From Microbacterium sp. MF43 (GTDB taxonomy: Bacteria > Actinomycetota > Actinomycetes > Actinomycetales > Microbacteriaceae), in NCBI RefSeq assembly GCF_012847295.1, contig NZ_JABBDY010000002.1, forward strand, positions 558,001-622,000: a stretch of 64,000 nt of DNA. The letters run 5' to 3'. The notes below the pieces were generated by a model that was given only the letters and a program-made list of their open reading frames with translations, made no database searches and was not told the origin of the DNA. Positions 43,101 to 50,346 of this stretch are shown piece after piece. Position numbers and translations under genes: made by a program. How positions within the stretch are numbered: position 1 is the first letter of the stretch; every line of letters begins with the position of its first letter.

Positions 43101-44432
43101 CGCATTCATGCCGACATTGGTGATGCGGGAGTTCTCGATCGTGATGTGGTTGGCGTCGGTCATCGTGATCGCGCCGACGTGGTATTCGATACGGTCGGTG
43201 TTCTCGCTGTACGAAGGATTGGAACTTCCCGCCGCCTCATCTGGGAACTTCTGCATACCGTACGCGTCATAGGCATTCCACGCGAAGAGGTACGAATCGG
43301 CGAAGTCGGTCATCTCCACTGTCAGGCCGTCGAGCACGATGTTTCGCACCTGTGCGCTCGCGCTCGGTGCGGCAGCGAGGTCGGTCTTGGCGTTTCCCTT
43401 GAAGTTGATCGCCTTCTGCATCGTCGGATAGACGACCTCGGCTTTGAGCGTGTCCCCGCTTACCTGCGATGACTCGGGGTAATAGTAGAGCATCCGCGTC
43501 GTCGGGTTGAAGTAATACTCGCCCGGGCTGTCGAGGAACGACAGGTCGTTCTGCAGGAAGTAGCGGTATCCAGGACCGTGGGTCCAGTGCGTGCGGTTGA
43601 GCTCGATCTTCGCGGGATCCTTGACCGCGGTGATGTTCTTGTTGGCCGGGTTGATGGCGCCGATGGGCACAGTCTCCTGGTACCAGTCCGAACCGCCCGT
43701 GGCATACCCTGACCAGATCACGAACTGCGCATTGAGGTGCCCCTGGGCTTGCGAGTACGCAAGCCCGTCGATTGCACTCTGGGCGAGATCGTTCCCGTAG
43801 ACGATGTTGTACTGCCCGCCCGCGGCGGTGATCAGGAAGTTGTCGTCGCTCGTGCCGTCTGCCGCAGGGAATCGCTCATCGTGCTCGTAGTTCTTCGTCC
43901 GTGCCGTGATGGCTCGCGTGCCGTCGACATAGAGGGTGTTGAAGTCTGTTCCCACAGGCAGCTGCTTCTTGAACACGTGCGCCTTCGATGCCTCGGGGAG
44001 CTTCGCGTTCACGTCCGACGTCTCCGCCTTCGTCCATGCGCCGGCGATCTTCTCACCGCCGATCACGTGGACCGAGCCCTTCGTTCCCGCCGCCCGGTAG
44101 ATCACGTCATGACCGTTCGATCCGGAATCCTCCACCCCGAACGTGAGCGTGTCGTCGAGGTAGTAGTCGCCCGGTCGGATGTTGACGACGATGTCGCCGG
44201 TCATTGCGTCGTTGAGGTCGCGCACCCTGTCGCGCGCGGCCTCAATGGACCTGAGCGGACTCGACTCGCTGCCGGTATTGGCATCGTCGCCACCGCTCAC
44301 GTCCACCCACAGGGTGTGCTGCGCTTCCGCCGCCGAAGCGGGGCCCACGCCGATGATGAGTGGAACGAGGAGGGCGATGACCCCTCCCGCACACACCGCG
44401 CTCAGTCTCTTTCGAGAACCGGTCGGGGTCAT
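40164..44432 (-). CDS. Secreted right-handed beta-helix protein with four C-terminal CBM-like repeats
   Basis: A 1422-residue exported protein. A Sec signal peptide (MTPTGSRKRLSAVCAGGVIA..., cleaved after ASA) is followed by LWVDVSGGDDANTGSESSPL, the usual opening of parallel beta-helix polysaccharide enzymes; the helix with Asn-rich turns runs to about 690. A jelly-roll/LamG-like domain spans 700-897. Four repeats of about 125 residues follow (911-1041, 1042-1165, 1170-1291, 1295-1422), each with GYIDxxD, YRVAV, STGGWQSW and LRLKAT motifs, like CBM6/CBM35 modules. It probably cleaves or modifies a plant or algal polysaccharide; the target is unknown. AAAGGAG precedes the start. Third positions are visibly more A/T-rich than in neighbours. 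Confidence 0.82.
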   Translation of the reverse strand: MTPTGSRKRLSAVCAGGVIALLVPLIIGVGPASAAEAQHTLWVDVSGGDDANTGSESSPLRSIEAARDRVRDLNDAMTGDIVVNIRPGDYYLDDTLTFGVEDSGSNGHDVIYRAAGTKGSVHVIGGEKIAGAWTKAETSDVNAKLPEASKAHVFKKQLPVGTDFNTLYVDGTRAITARTKNYEHDERFPAADGTSDDNFLITAAGGQYNIVYGNDLAQSAIDGLAYSQAQGHLNAQFVIWSGYATGGSDWYQETVPIGAINPANKNITAVKDPAKIELNRTHWTHGPGYRYFLQNDLSFLDSPGEYYFNPTTRMLYYYPESSQVSGDTLKAEVVYPTMQKAINFKGNAKTDLAAAPSASAQVRNIVLDGLTVEMTDFADSYLFAWNAYDAYGMQKFPDEAAGSSNPSYSENTDRIEYHVGAITMTDANHITIENSRITNVGMNAIELFRDNDSITIRNSRIDNTGMGGINIDGGYPGIGAFNGNHVITNNLIHDVGQLVGHQPGVTLMSTGHNKLSHLEIFNAPRRGILLNAGWIRNTADTGFNPLEDMYTVDNDFSYIYVHHTQQDAGEDSAIFGWILLHRDRVMQLTGTDRVAENKYNRFEQIIIDSPGANPSMHDKNTVLGMDFAMRATGLRFTDVKATNSQSFTISARPWHDLDNVNYNLMNENEDWTGVDTFDDSRMEYDKIGLKDDFPAEFALGTVEEEEYDDVYFEEDFEGASIDLTDKWIAERGTPEQSTIYMSEGPFDGKKSLSIDPIDNPEGTLLSRTFGTQLNKVVTMKYFDKRNDRAYSDKEKPNLPNSFGRADDGVTQRAIGADGRVSTDFFLVKDGDTTTITDVPRAFGWHEFTWDYTSGTEVVMSIDGTIVATLPATSFDFVSMGDPTGEGGRAYFDELVIHGGDPAPAPGDVVQPMVVDGTLDATNFDTQSGLTISTAPAPENGTMAGYIDQGDYLEYFVNVKKTGTYKVDYRVAVNPGYVGNVDVVVDGVTKASASFPSTGGWQSWADLTDSVPLTAGLHTIRLKATSNGWNFKSAAFTYGGKSVPGRIQAEAHDAAAGIQKGSGPSGPIVGYIDANDTMDYSVYADAPGVYRVDYRVAVNAGYVGGVELQANGTPVKTTALPSTGGWQSWATVTDYVTLPGGPQTLRLKATANGWNFDWVEFTYAGRHAVPGVIAAEQFDKMSGIQVSNSAAGGQHVGYIDADDWIEYDIHVAKTSNYAIDYKAAVHAGYAGGVELLVDGVSKVTTSLASTGGWENWATVTAPQVVPLAEGRHTLRLKATSNGWNLDAVTLRDVGRAVPGTFEAESFDGMSGIQVGSSVATEGDGAKHVGYIEANDWMEYQLYVPQAATYTVKYRVAVNSGYTGGVDFLVDGASHKVTSLPTTGGWQSWQTVTDTVSLPAGQHTIRLKATASGWNFNWFEIAAP

Positions 44433-44473
44433 ATTCGGTCTCCTTTCGTGGCACCATCGCCAACACAGGCGGA

Positions 44474-44493
44474 GCGATACTATCGATAATCGC
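44474..44493. promoter_or_regulatory. Candidate operator of the beta-helix gene
   Basis: GCGAT and ATCGC arms flank a 10-base A/T-rich centre. The site falls at about +2 to +21 relative to the start predicted from the promoter at 44502-44530, a position suited to a repressor. The regulator is not encoded beside it. Confidence 0.4.
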
Positions 44494-44501
44494 CTGAGAG
44501 A

Positions 44502-44530
44502 AGATTGGCGGTCGAAAGGAGAATTGTCAA
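44502..44530 (-). promoter_or_regulatory. Classical sigma70-type promoter of the beta-helix gene
   Basis: On the minus strand TTGACA (44530-44525) is followed after exactly 17 bases by CAATCT (44507-44502). The transcript would carry a leader of about 63 bases with an AAAGGAG ribosome site, unlike the leaderless neighbours. Confidence 0.6.
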
Positions 44531-44571
44531 TCTTTTTGCGTTATGGACCGTGCATGTCCCCGTGCCGGGAG

Positions 44572-45615
44572 TCAACTCAGGCCGGAGTAGGCGTGGAGCC
44601 CTTTGAAGAACATGTTGACGATCGTGAAGTTGAAGATCACCGCAGTGAAGCCGATGATCGACAGCCATGCCGAGCGCGAGCCACGCCATCCTCGCGTGGC
44701 GCGCGCGTGGATGTATCCGGCGTAGAGCACCCAGATGACGAACGTCCACACTTCCTTGGTGTCGAAGCCCCAGTAGCGTCCCCACGCGTCGTTCGCCCAG
44801 ATCGAGCCCGCGATGAGCGTGAAGGTCCAGAAGATGAACCCCAGGATCGCGAACCGATACGCCAGCGACTCCAGCGCATCGGCGCTCGGAAGTGTGCGCA
44901 GGAACCCCGGGCCCTGCTTCGCACCGTCCGCGTCCGATGCGACGGCCGCCGCCGCCACGCGGCGCTCACGGCGAGCCTGCATGAGCTGGAGCACCGACAG
45001 TCCGAAGGCGAGCGCGAAGAGCGCGGTCGCCAGCGAGGCGACGAAGACGTGGATGACGAGCCACACCGACTTGAGCGGGTCCATCAGCGGGACGATGTCG
45101 GTGTAGAACCAGATCGCGGTGCCACCGAGCAGCACTACGACGAGCCCGGTGATGAAGGTTCCGAGGAACCGCAGGTCGTAGCGGAAGAGCACGCCGAGAT
45201 ACACGGCAACGATGAGCAGCGTGCCGGTCAGCGCGAACTCGTACATGTTCGACCACGGCACGCGCCCGGCCGCGACTCCGCGCGTGATGTCGGCTCCGAG
45301 GTGGAAGAGGAAGCCCAGCACGGTGAGCGAGGTGCCGATGCGCGCCCACACGAGTCGGGGGCGCTGCGAGGGCGGCGCGTTCAGCGCCGCTTCGGAAGCC
45401 CGCTCCTGCGCCTGCAGCTGCGCGACGGCGCCCTCGCGAGCGGCGCCCACCGCGGCGAGCTCGCGCACCTGCGCGTCCTTCGCATCGACGGCGACGGCAC
45501 CGCGGCGAGCCAGGTCCACCGCGTAGGCGACGAACGCCAGCGCGTAGACCGCGATCGCGGTCCAGACCAGGAGCACCGAGACCGAGTCGAGCGAAAGGGC
45601 GGTGGTTTCGGGCAT
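44572..45615 (-). CDS. ccsB: Cytochrome c biogenesis protein CcsB (ResC)
   Basis: A 347-residue haem-handling membrane protein of System II cytochrome c maturation. The tryptophan-rich haem motif is WANDAWGRYWGFDTKEVWTFVIWVLYAGY near 280, and conserved histidines lie in HLGADITRGV, VIHVFVASL and GYIHARATRGW. About eight spans are visible. With ResB it exports haem and attaches it to apocytochrome c outside the membrane. The start lies 5 bases after resB, and a TAGACT box straddles the resB stop, giving a possible extra promoter. Confidence 0.92.
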   Translation of the reverse strand: MPETTALSLDSVSVLLVWTAIAVYALAFVAYAVDLARRGAVAVDAKDAQVRELAAVGAAREGAVAQLQAQERASEAALNAPPSQRPRLVWARIGTSLTVLGFLFHLGADITRGVAAGRVPWSNMYEFALTGTLLIVAVYLGVLFRYDLRFLGTFITGLVVVLLGGTAIWFYTDIVPLMDPLKSVWLVIHVFVASLATALFALAFGLSVLQLMQARRERRVAAAAVASDADGAKQGPGFLRTLPSADALESLAYRFAILGFIFWTFTLIAGSIWANDAWGRYWGFDTKEVWTFVIWVLYAGYIHARATRGWRGSRSAWLSIIGFTAVIFNFTIVNMFFKGLHAYSGLS

Positions 45616-45619
45616 GTCC

Positions 45620-47323
45620 TCAGTCTACGCGGGGGGTCGGAGGGGTCTGGAGGCTCTCGCCGTGACGCTGCGCGAACTGCGCGACAGCGCCCTCGAGCGT
45701 GGGGTCCTCGCCGCGCGCGAGGCCCGCGTACTCGATGCGGAGGGTGTGGCCCTGCGGCGTCACCTTCACCCACATGCGTCGACGGGGCACGAACAGCGCG
45801 GCGAGCAGGCCGGCTGTCGCCAGCACCGCGAAGACGAGCACCCACGCGGCGCCCGCGTCGCGGTGGATGGACAGGGACACGTAGCGCTTGACCGAGCCCT
45901 CGTACCCATCGGCGGAGTCGGATGCCTCGTTCTCGAACGTGATCGAGCCGTAACCGCCGGGGAGCTCGGCCGTGTCCCCCGGTGCGAGCTCGAGCGAGGC
46001 GACACCGGTTCCTCGGCCGGCGAGCTTCTCCATGCCGCTCGGGTCGAGCGTGTACACGGAACGCGGGGTGCCGTCGTCGATGCCGAGGTCGCCGACATAT
46101 ACGTCCAGGGAGAGCACGGGCAGGACGAGATCGGGATACGCGGATGTGAACGCGCCGGAGTCGAGCGGCGCCTGCGTCGGATAGAAGAAGCCCACGAGGC
46201 CCATCTGCTCCGACAGGCCGTCCGGCACCTTGACCACGCCGAGGGAGGTCATGTTGGTGTCCTGCGGCAGGAAGGGCACCGACTCGGAGAAGACCACTTC
46301 GTCATCCGCGTTGCGGATCGTGATCGTCGGGGCGTAGCCGTTGCCCATGAGGTAGATGCGGTCCCCCGCCATCTCCAGCGGGTGGTTCACGCGCACCTCG
46401 CCGGACTGCGGCTCCTCCCCCGCCCGCTGGGTCGTGAGGTTGGCGACGAAGTCGCCCGCCTGGCCCGAACCCTGCGATCCGTACGGCTGATACGTCACGT
46501 CGAAGCGGTCCAGCGTGAGGGAGTACGGCGAGAGCGCGTTCTCGTCGACGAAGCGTCCCGGGTTGAACGACGTGTAGTCGAGCATCGAGTTGACGAACGT
46601 TCGCCCCTCGATGATCACGGTCTGCCCCGTGTAGGTGAAGCCGCCGCCCACCCCGACCGACAGCAGCACGCCGACGAGAGCCGCATGGAAGACGAGGTTG
46701 CCGGTCTCCTTGAGATACCCGCGCTCGCCCGACACCGACAGCGCAGACGCGGAGTCATAGCGCTCGACCCGGTAACCGGCCCTCTTCAGCTGCTCCCGGG
46801 CGCGTTCGACCGCCGACTCGGCGGCGGCGGAGGCATCCGTCCCGGGCGCCAGCTCGACCACCTCGCAGCGGTGCCCGTCCAGCCGCGACAGGCGTGCGGG
46901 GGTGCGCGGCGGCTTGGCGCGCAGGGCCTTCCAGTGATGCTTCGTGCGCGGGATGACGCACCCGATCAGCGACACGAACAGGAGGATGTAGATCGCCGAG
47001 AACCAGGGCGACGTATAGACGTCGAAGAGGCTGAGGTTGTCGAGGATCGGCGCCAGATCGGGGTTGTCGGCGAAGTACTGCGTGACGCCGTTGGGGTCGG
47101 CGCTGCGCTGCGGCACGAGCGATCCCGGAACGGCTGCGATCGCGAGCAGAAGAAGAAGCACGAGCGCCGTGCGCATCGAGGTGAGCTGGCGCCAGCCCCA
47201 CCGCAGCCATCCGACGAAACCCAGCGCCGGCTGGCTCACCTCGGCCGCCGAGTCGGCGTGATCGGCGGGACGCATCGGCTCGGAGGCGTCGAGACCGGGT
47301 CCGTCAGAGAGGGAGCGGGACAC
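45620..47323 (-). CDS. resB: Cytochrome c biogenesis protein ResB
   Basis: A 567-residue ResB protein. Three spans lie near 40-65, 95-115 and 205-230, followed by a large external domain and a last span near 510-530. LGFVGWLRWGWRQLTSMRTALVLLLLLAIAAVPGSLVPQR near 32-71 is the signature N-terminus, and LVFHAALVGVLLSVGVGGGFTYTGQTV near 210 is the second. It partners CcsB in haem ligation. It overlaps the end of ccdA by 20 bases. Confidence 0.92.
   Translation of the reverse strand: MSRSLSDGPGLDASEPMRPADHADSAAEVSQPALGFVGWLRWGWRQLTSMRTALVLLLLLAIAAVPGSLVPQRSADPNGVTQYFADNPDLAPILDNLSLFDVYTSPWFSAIYILLFVSLIGCVIPRTKHHWKALRAKPPRTPARLSRLDGHRCEVVELAPGTDASAAAESAVERAREQLKRAGYRVERYDSASALSVSGERGYLKETGNLVFHAALVGVLLSVGVGGGFTYTGQTVIIEGRTFVNSMLDYTSFNPGRFVDENALSPYSLTLDRFDVTYQPYGSQGSGQAGDFVANLTTQRAGEEPQSGEVRVNHPLEMAGDRIYLMGNGYAPTITIRNADDEVVFSESVPFLPQDTNMTSLGVVKVPDGLSEQMGLVGFFYPTQAPLDSGAFTSAYPDLVLPVLSLDVYVGDLGIDDGTPRSVYTLDPSGMEKLAGRGTGVASLELAPGDTAELPGGYGSITFENEASDSADGYEGSVKRYVSLSIHRDAGAAWVLVFAVLATAGLLAALFVPRRRMWVKVTPQGHTLRIEYAGLARGEDPTLEGAVAQFAQRHGESLQTPPTPRVD
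45622..45627 (-). promoter_or_regulatory. Possible internal -10 box before ccsB
   Basis: TAGACT on the minus strand, 6 bases before ATG 45615, formed by the last codons and stop of resB. It matches the leaderless geometry but may be chance. Confidence 0.3.
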
Positions 47324-48146
47324 TCGCGAACACCCCCTGCAGCCTGGCCATGATCTGCGTCCACACGCCGGTAACCATCAGCAGGCCGAGCACGATGAGC
47401 AACACCCCGCCCGCGATGTTGACGGCGCGGATGTGGCGGCGCACGAAGGCGACCGAGCGGGCCGCCCAGCCGAAGCCCAGCGTGATCAGGATGAACGGGA
47501 TGCCCAGACCCAGCGAGTACGCGACCCCGAGGAGTGCCGCGCGACCCGCCGACCCGGCGTCGAAGGCCATCGTCAGGATGACGGCGAGGGTCGGGCCGAT
47601 GCACGGAGCCCACCCGATTCCGAGAGCGATGCCGAGAAGCGGCGCGCCGATCAGACCGAGGTTGCCGCGCACCTGCGGACGGGCGATGCGCTGCGCCCTC
47701 CCGAAGAAGCCGATGAACACCAGTCCCATCGCGATGACGACGACACCCAGAACGCGGGTGATCGCGTCGGCGTACTCAAGCAGGAAGCGCCCGAGCGTGC
47801 CGCCGAGCATCGCGATGCTGACGAACACCACCGTGAAGCCCGCGATGAACAGCAGCACGCCCAGGAGCAGCCGGCTGCGCGTGGGACCGGCGGGCGGGGC
47901 ATCCGTCTTCACCGACTCCGCGGAGTCGAGCGCGACACGCCCGCTCTCGGCGGACGACTGCGAGCCCCGCGCGTCGTCACGTGCGGCGCGCGGCTCACGG
48001 GGCGTCACCGCGCCCCCGATGAACCCCAGGTACCCGGGAACGAGCGGAAGCACGCACGGCGACAGGAAGGAGATGAGGCCCGCCAGCACGGCGATCGGGA
48101 TCGCCACCAGCAGCGAGCCGTCCGCGACGACGGCTGCCGGGTTCAC
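47304..48146 (-). CDS. ccdA: CcdA-type thiol-disulfide membrane transporter
   Basis: A 280-residue DsbD/CcdA-family protein with about six spans. The two reactive cysteine sites are in LSPCVLPLVPGYLGFIGG near residue 31 and GWAPCIGPTLAVILTMAF near 180. It passes electrons from cytoplasmic thioredoxin to the TlpA/ResA-like lipoprotein encoded just before it, to reduce apocytochrome c. A hydrophilic insertion between the first two spans (about 55-90) is longer than usual. Confidence 0.92.
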   Translation of the reverse strand: MNPAAVVADGSLLVAIPIAVLAGLISFLSPCVLPLVPGYLGFIGGAVTPREPRAARDDARGSQSSAESGRVALDSAESVKTDAPPAGPTRSRLLLGVLLFIAGFTVVFVSIAMLGGTLGRFLLEYADAITRVLGVVVIAMGLVFIGFFGRAQRIARPQVRGNLGLIGAPLLGIALGIGWAPCIGPTLAVILTMAFDAGSAGRAALLGVAYSLGLGIPFILITLGFGWAARSVAFVRRHIRAVNIAGGVLLIVLGLLMVTGVWTQIMARLQGVFASVPLPL

Positions 48147-48760
48147 GACTCCTCCAGCGCGTCGCTCACGAGCGTCTCGAGGATCGAGGTCTCGCTGATC
48201 TGGCCGATCACACGCGCCGCCACGCGTCCCTCGCGGTCGAGCACGAGGGTCACCGGCACGGCGTTGAGCGGGGTCTGCCCCGCGAACGCGAGCTTGATCG
48301 AGCCGTCCTCGGTTGCGAGCGCGCTGGGGTAGTCGACGCCGTAGGTCTTGGCGAACGCCTGCGAGGCCTCGGCGCCGTCGTACAGGTTGACGCCGAGGAA
48401 CGACACGTCATCGCCCGCGAACGCCTGGTTCACCTCTTCGAGCAGCGGAGCCTCGACACGGCATGGCGCGCACGCCGCGTACCAGAAGTTCACGACGAGC
48501 ACCTCGCCGCGGTAGTCGTCGCTCGTCGCCGTGTCGCCGGTGTCGAGGACGGCGTCGAAGTCGACCGGCTCGGTGCGGTCCTCGGGGGCGATCTCGACGA
48601 CCTCGAACCCGTCGGCGGCGATGAAGCCCTTGCCGTCACCCGAGCGGTACTGGTCGGCGAGAGGGTCGCTGGTGCACGCGGCCAGGCCCGCCACGAGCGA
48701 GAGAGCCACGAGAGCGGATGCCGTGACCCGCGTGCGCCGGAACCGGGACGGACCTGGCAT
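48143..48760 (-). CDS. TlpA/ResA-like thioredoxin lipoprotein
   Basis: A 205-residue lipoprotein with lipobox LAAC at residues 26-29 and a thioredoxin fold holding the CAPC active site at 97-100 in VVNFWYAACAPCRVEAP; the cis-proline loop is NAVPVTLVLDREG. It should reduce apocytochrome c haem-binding cysteines outside the membrane. The start at 48760 overlaps the stop of the histidine phosphatase gene (TGATG), and the end overlaps ccdA by 4 bases. Confidence 0.88.
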   Translation of the reverse strand: MPGPSRFRRTRVTASALVALSLVAGLAACTSDPLADQYRSGDGKGFIAADGFEVVEIAPEDRTEPVDFDAVLDTGDTATSDDYRGEVLVVNFWYAACAPCRVEAPLLEEVNQAFAGDDVSFLGVNLYDGAEASQAFAKTYGVDYPSALATEDGSIKLAFAGQTPLNAVPVTLVLDREGRVAARVIGQISETSILETLVSDALEES

Positions 48761-49392
48761 CACACCGCCCCCACGTCGACCGCGCCCGACAGCGATGCCG
48801 GCTCGGCGTAGGCGATCTCGGTCCACTTTCCGCTGTCGTCCATCTCGAAGCTCGTGACGCTCGACAGCGCGCAGCGGCGATCGCGCGGATCGTGGCGCGA
48901 GGGCAGTCCCGCCACCGCGAGGTGCGTCACCCAGATCGGCAGCTGGTGCGACACGATCACGACGTCGCCGGCGTCGACGGACTTCCAGGCCTCGGTCATG
49001 GCGCGGTTCATGCGGCCGATGACGTCGGCGTACGGCTCACCCCAGCTCGGGAGCGCGGGCTTGCGCAGGTGGCGCCAGTTCCACGGGTTGATGAGGGCGA
49101 GCACCATGCGCTTTCCCTCGAAGACGTTGGTGGGCTCGATGACGCGCTCGTCGATGCGAGGCTCGAGGCCGAACACCTCGGCGAAGGGCTCGGCCGATTC
49201 CTGGGTCCGCTGCAGCGGCGAGCACACCAGGCTCGTCACCGGCCGGTCGAGAGTCTTCACGTAGTCGGCCGCCTGCTGCGCCATGCGCCGCCCGTCAGCG
49301 CTGAGACCGAATCCCGGAAGTCGTCCGTAGAGCACGCGTCGGGGATTGTGAACCTCCCCATGGCGCACGAGATGGAGGCGATCGGCGGGCAC
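48760..49392 (-). CDS. Histidine phosphatase family protein at the head of the cytochrome c operon
   Basis: A 210-residue phosphoglycerate mutase-like protein: LHLVRHGEVHNP near residue 6, VCSPLQRTQESAEPFAE near 56 and VIVSHQLPIWVTHLAV near 148. Substrate unknown. It is coupled to the tlpA-ccdA-resB-ccsB genes and this order is common in actinobacteria, but a role in cytochrome assembly is not shown. GTG start, leaderless. Confidence 0.85.
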   Translation of the reverse strand: MPADRLHLVRHGEVHNPRRVLYGRLPGFGLSADGRRMAQQAADYVKTLDRPVTSLVCSPLQRTQESAEPFAEVFGLEPRIDERVIEPTNVFEGKRMVLALINPWNWRHLRKPALPSWGEPYADVIGRMNRAMTEAWKSVDAGDVVIVSHQLPIWVTHLAVAGLPSRHDPRDRRCALSSVTSFEMDDSGKWTEIAYAEPASLSGAVDVGAV

Positions 49393-49398
49393 GCGTCC

Positions 49399-49404
49399 AG
49401 TCTA
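49399..49404 (-). promoter_or_regulatory. -10 box, leaderless promoter of the cytochrome c operon
   Basis: TAGACT on the minus strand, 6 bases before GTG 49392. Confidence 0.57.
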
Positions 49405-49434
49405 CGGTGGCCGGTTCTGTGGGGCGGCTGAGCG

Positions 49435-50130
49435 TCAGTCGACCGACGCGCCCTCGCGTTCGCGCTCCTGCGCCGGTTCGGGGACGGCGCGGGACGCCGC
49501 CACCCCCGCACGTACGCGAACCGCGACGAACCACACGGCCGCCACGGCGACGGCGCCGATCACGAGGTACTGGAGCACGTCGACGTAATGCTCCACGATG
49601 TGCCAGGACTCGCCCAGGAGGAAGCCGGACATCACGAAGATCGTGTTCCACAGGAGGCTCCCCGCCGCGGTGAGCAGGGCGAACCGCCACAGCGGCATGC
49701 GCGTCACTCCCGCGGGGATCGAGATGAGACTACGGAAGATGGGGATCATGCGGCCGAAGAAGACCGCCTTCCCCCCGTGCCGGTGGAACCACGACACCGT
49801 GCGGTCGATGTCCTCCGACTTGAGGAGCGGCACGCGCGCGGCGATGGTGCGCAGGCGGCCGACGCCGAGCCAGGCGCCGAGACCGTAGAGAAGGAGAGCA
49901 CCGACGATGGAGCCGGCGGTCGTCCAGGCCAGCGCCTCGAAGAGCGAGAACGAGCCGCGGCTCGCGGCGAGGCCGGCCATGGGCAGCACGACCTCGCTGG
50001 GCAGCGGTGGGAACAGGTTCTCGAGCGCGATCGCGATTCCGGCTCCGGCGGGCCCGATGACGTCCATGAGCGAGACGGACCAGTCGAGCAGGGCTCCGAG
50101 CCAGGAGCCGTCGGGGGAGGTTTCGGTCAT
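49435..50130 (-). CDS. DedA family membrane protein
   Basis: A 231-residue DedA/VTT-domain protein. IALENLFPPLPSEVVLPMAGLAASRG near 33-58, the central FFGRMIPIFRSLISIPAGVTRMPLWRF near 122-148 and GSLLWNTIFVMSGFLLGESW near 157 are family hallmarks, with the conserved Glu and Arg residues present. Members are linked to membrane homeostasis and polyprenyl-phosphate lipid recycling. The start has GGGG purines upstream. The 216-base gap before the AspRS gene shows no other feature besides its promoter. Confidence 0.88.
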   Translation of the reverse strand: MTETSPDGSWLGALLDWSVSLMDVIGPAGAGIAIALENLFPPLPSEVVLPMAGLAASRGSFSLFEALAWTTAGSIVGALLLYGLGAWLGVGRLRTIAARVPLLKSEDIDRTVSWFHRHGGKAVFFGRMIPIFRSLISIPAGVTRMPLWRFALLTAAGSLLWNTIFVMSGFLLGESWHIVEHYVDVLQYLVIGAVAVAAVWFVAVRVRAGVAASRAVPEPAQEREREGASVD

Positions 50131-50332
50131 CGGGGGCTTCGCCTTCGGTGATCGGATGCCGCGACCCGGCCGGACACGGCTCCCTCCACGCTAAAGGCGG
50201 CACATGTGTCGTTCCTGGGTGCAGGCCCCCCGATCCGGGCGTGGGACGACCCCCTCGGCACCCGGGACTGCGGCGTCCGGGCCCGCGTCGAACCCCGGCT
50301 TCGCGGCGTCGGGACGCGGCGTGACGCCCACG

Positions 50333-50338
50333 TAGACT
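50333..50338 (+). promoter_or_regulatory. -10 box of the AspRS gene
   Basis: TAGACT, 8 bases before GTG 50347. Confidence 0.5.
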
Positions 50339-50346
50339 GATCCCTC

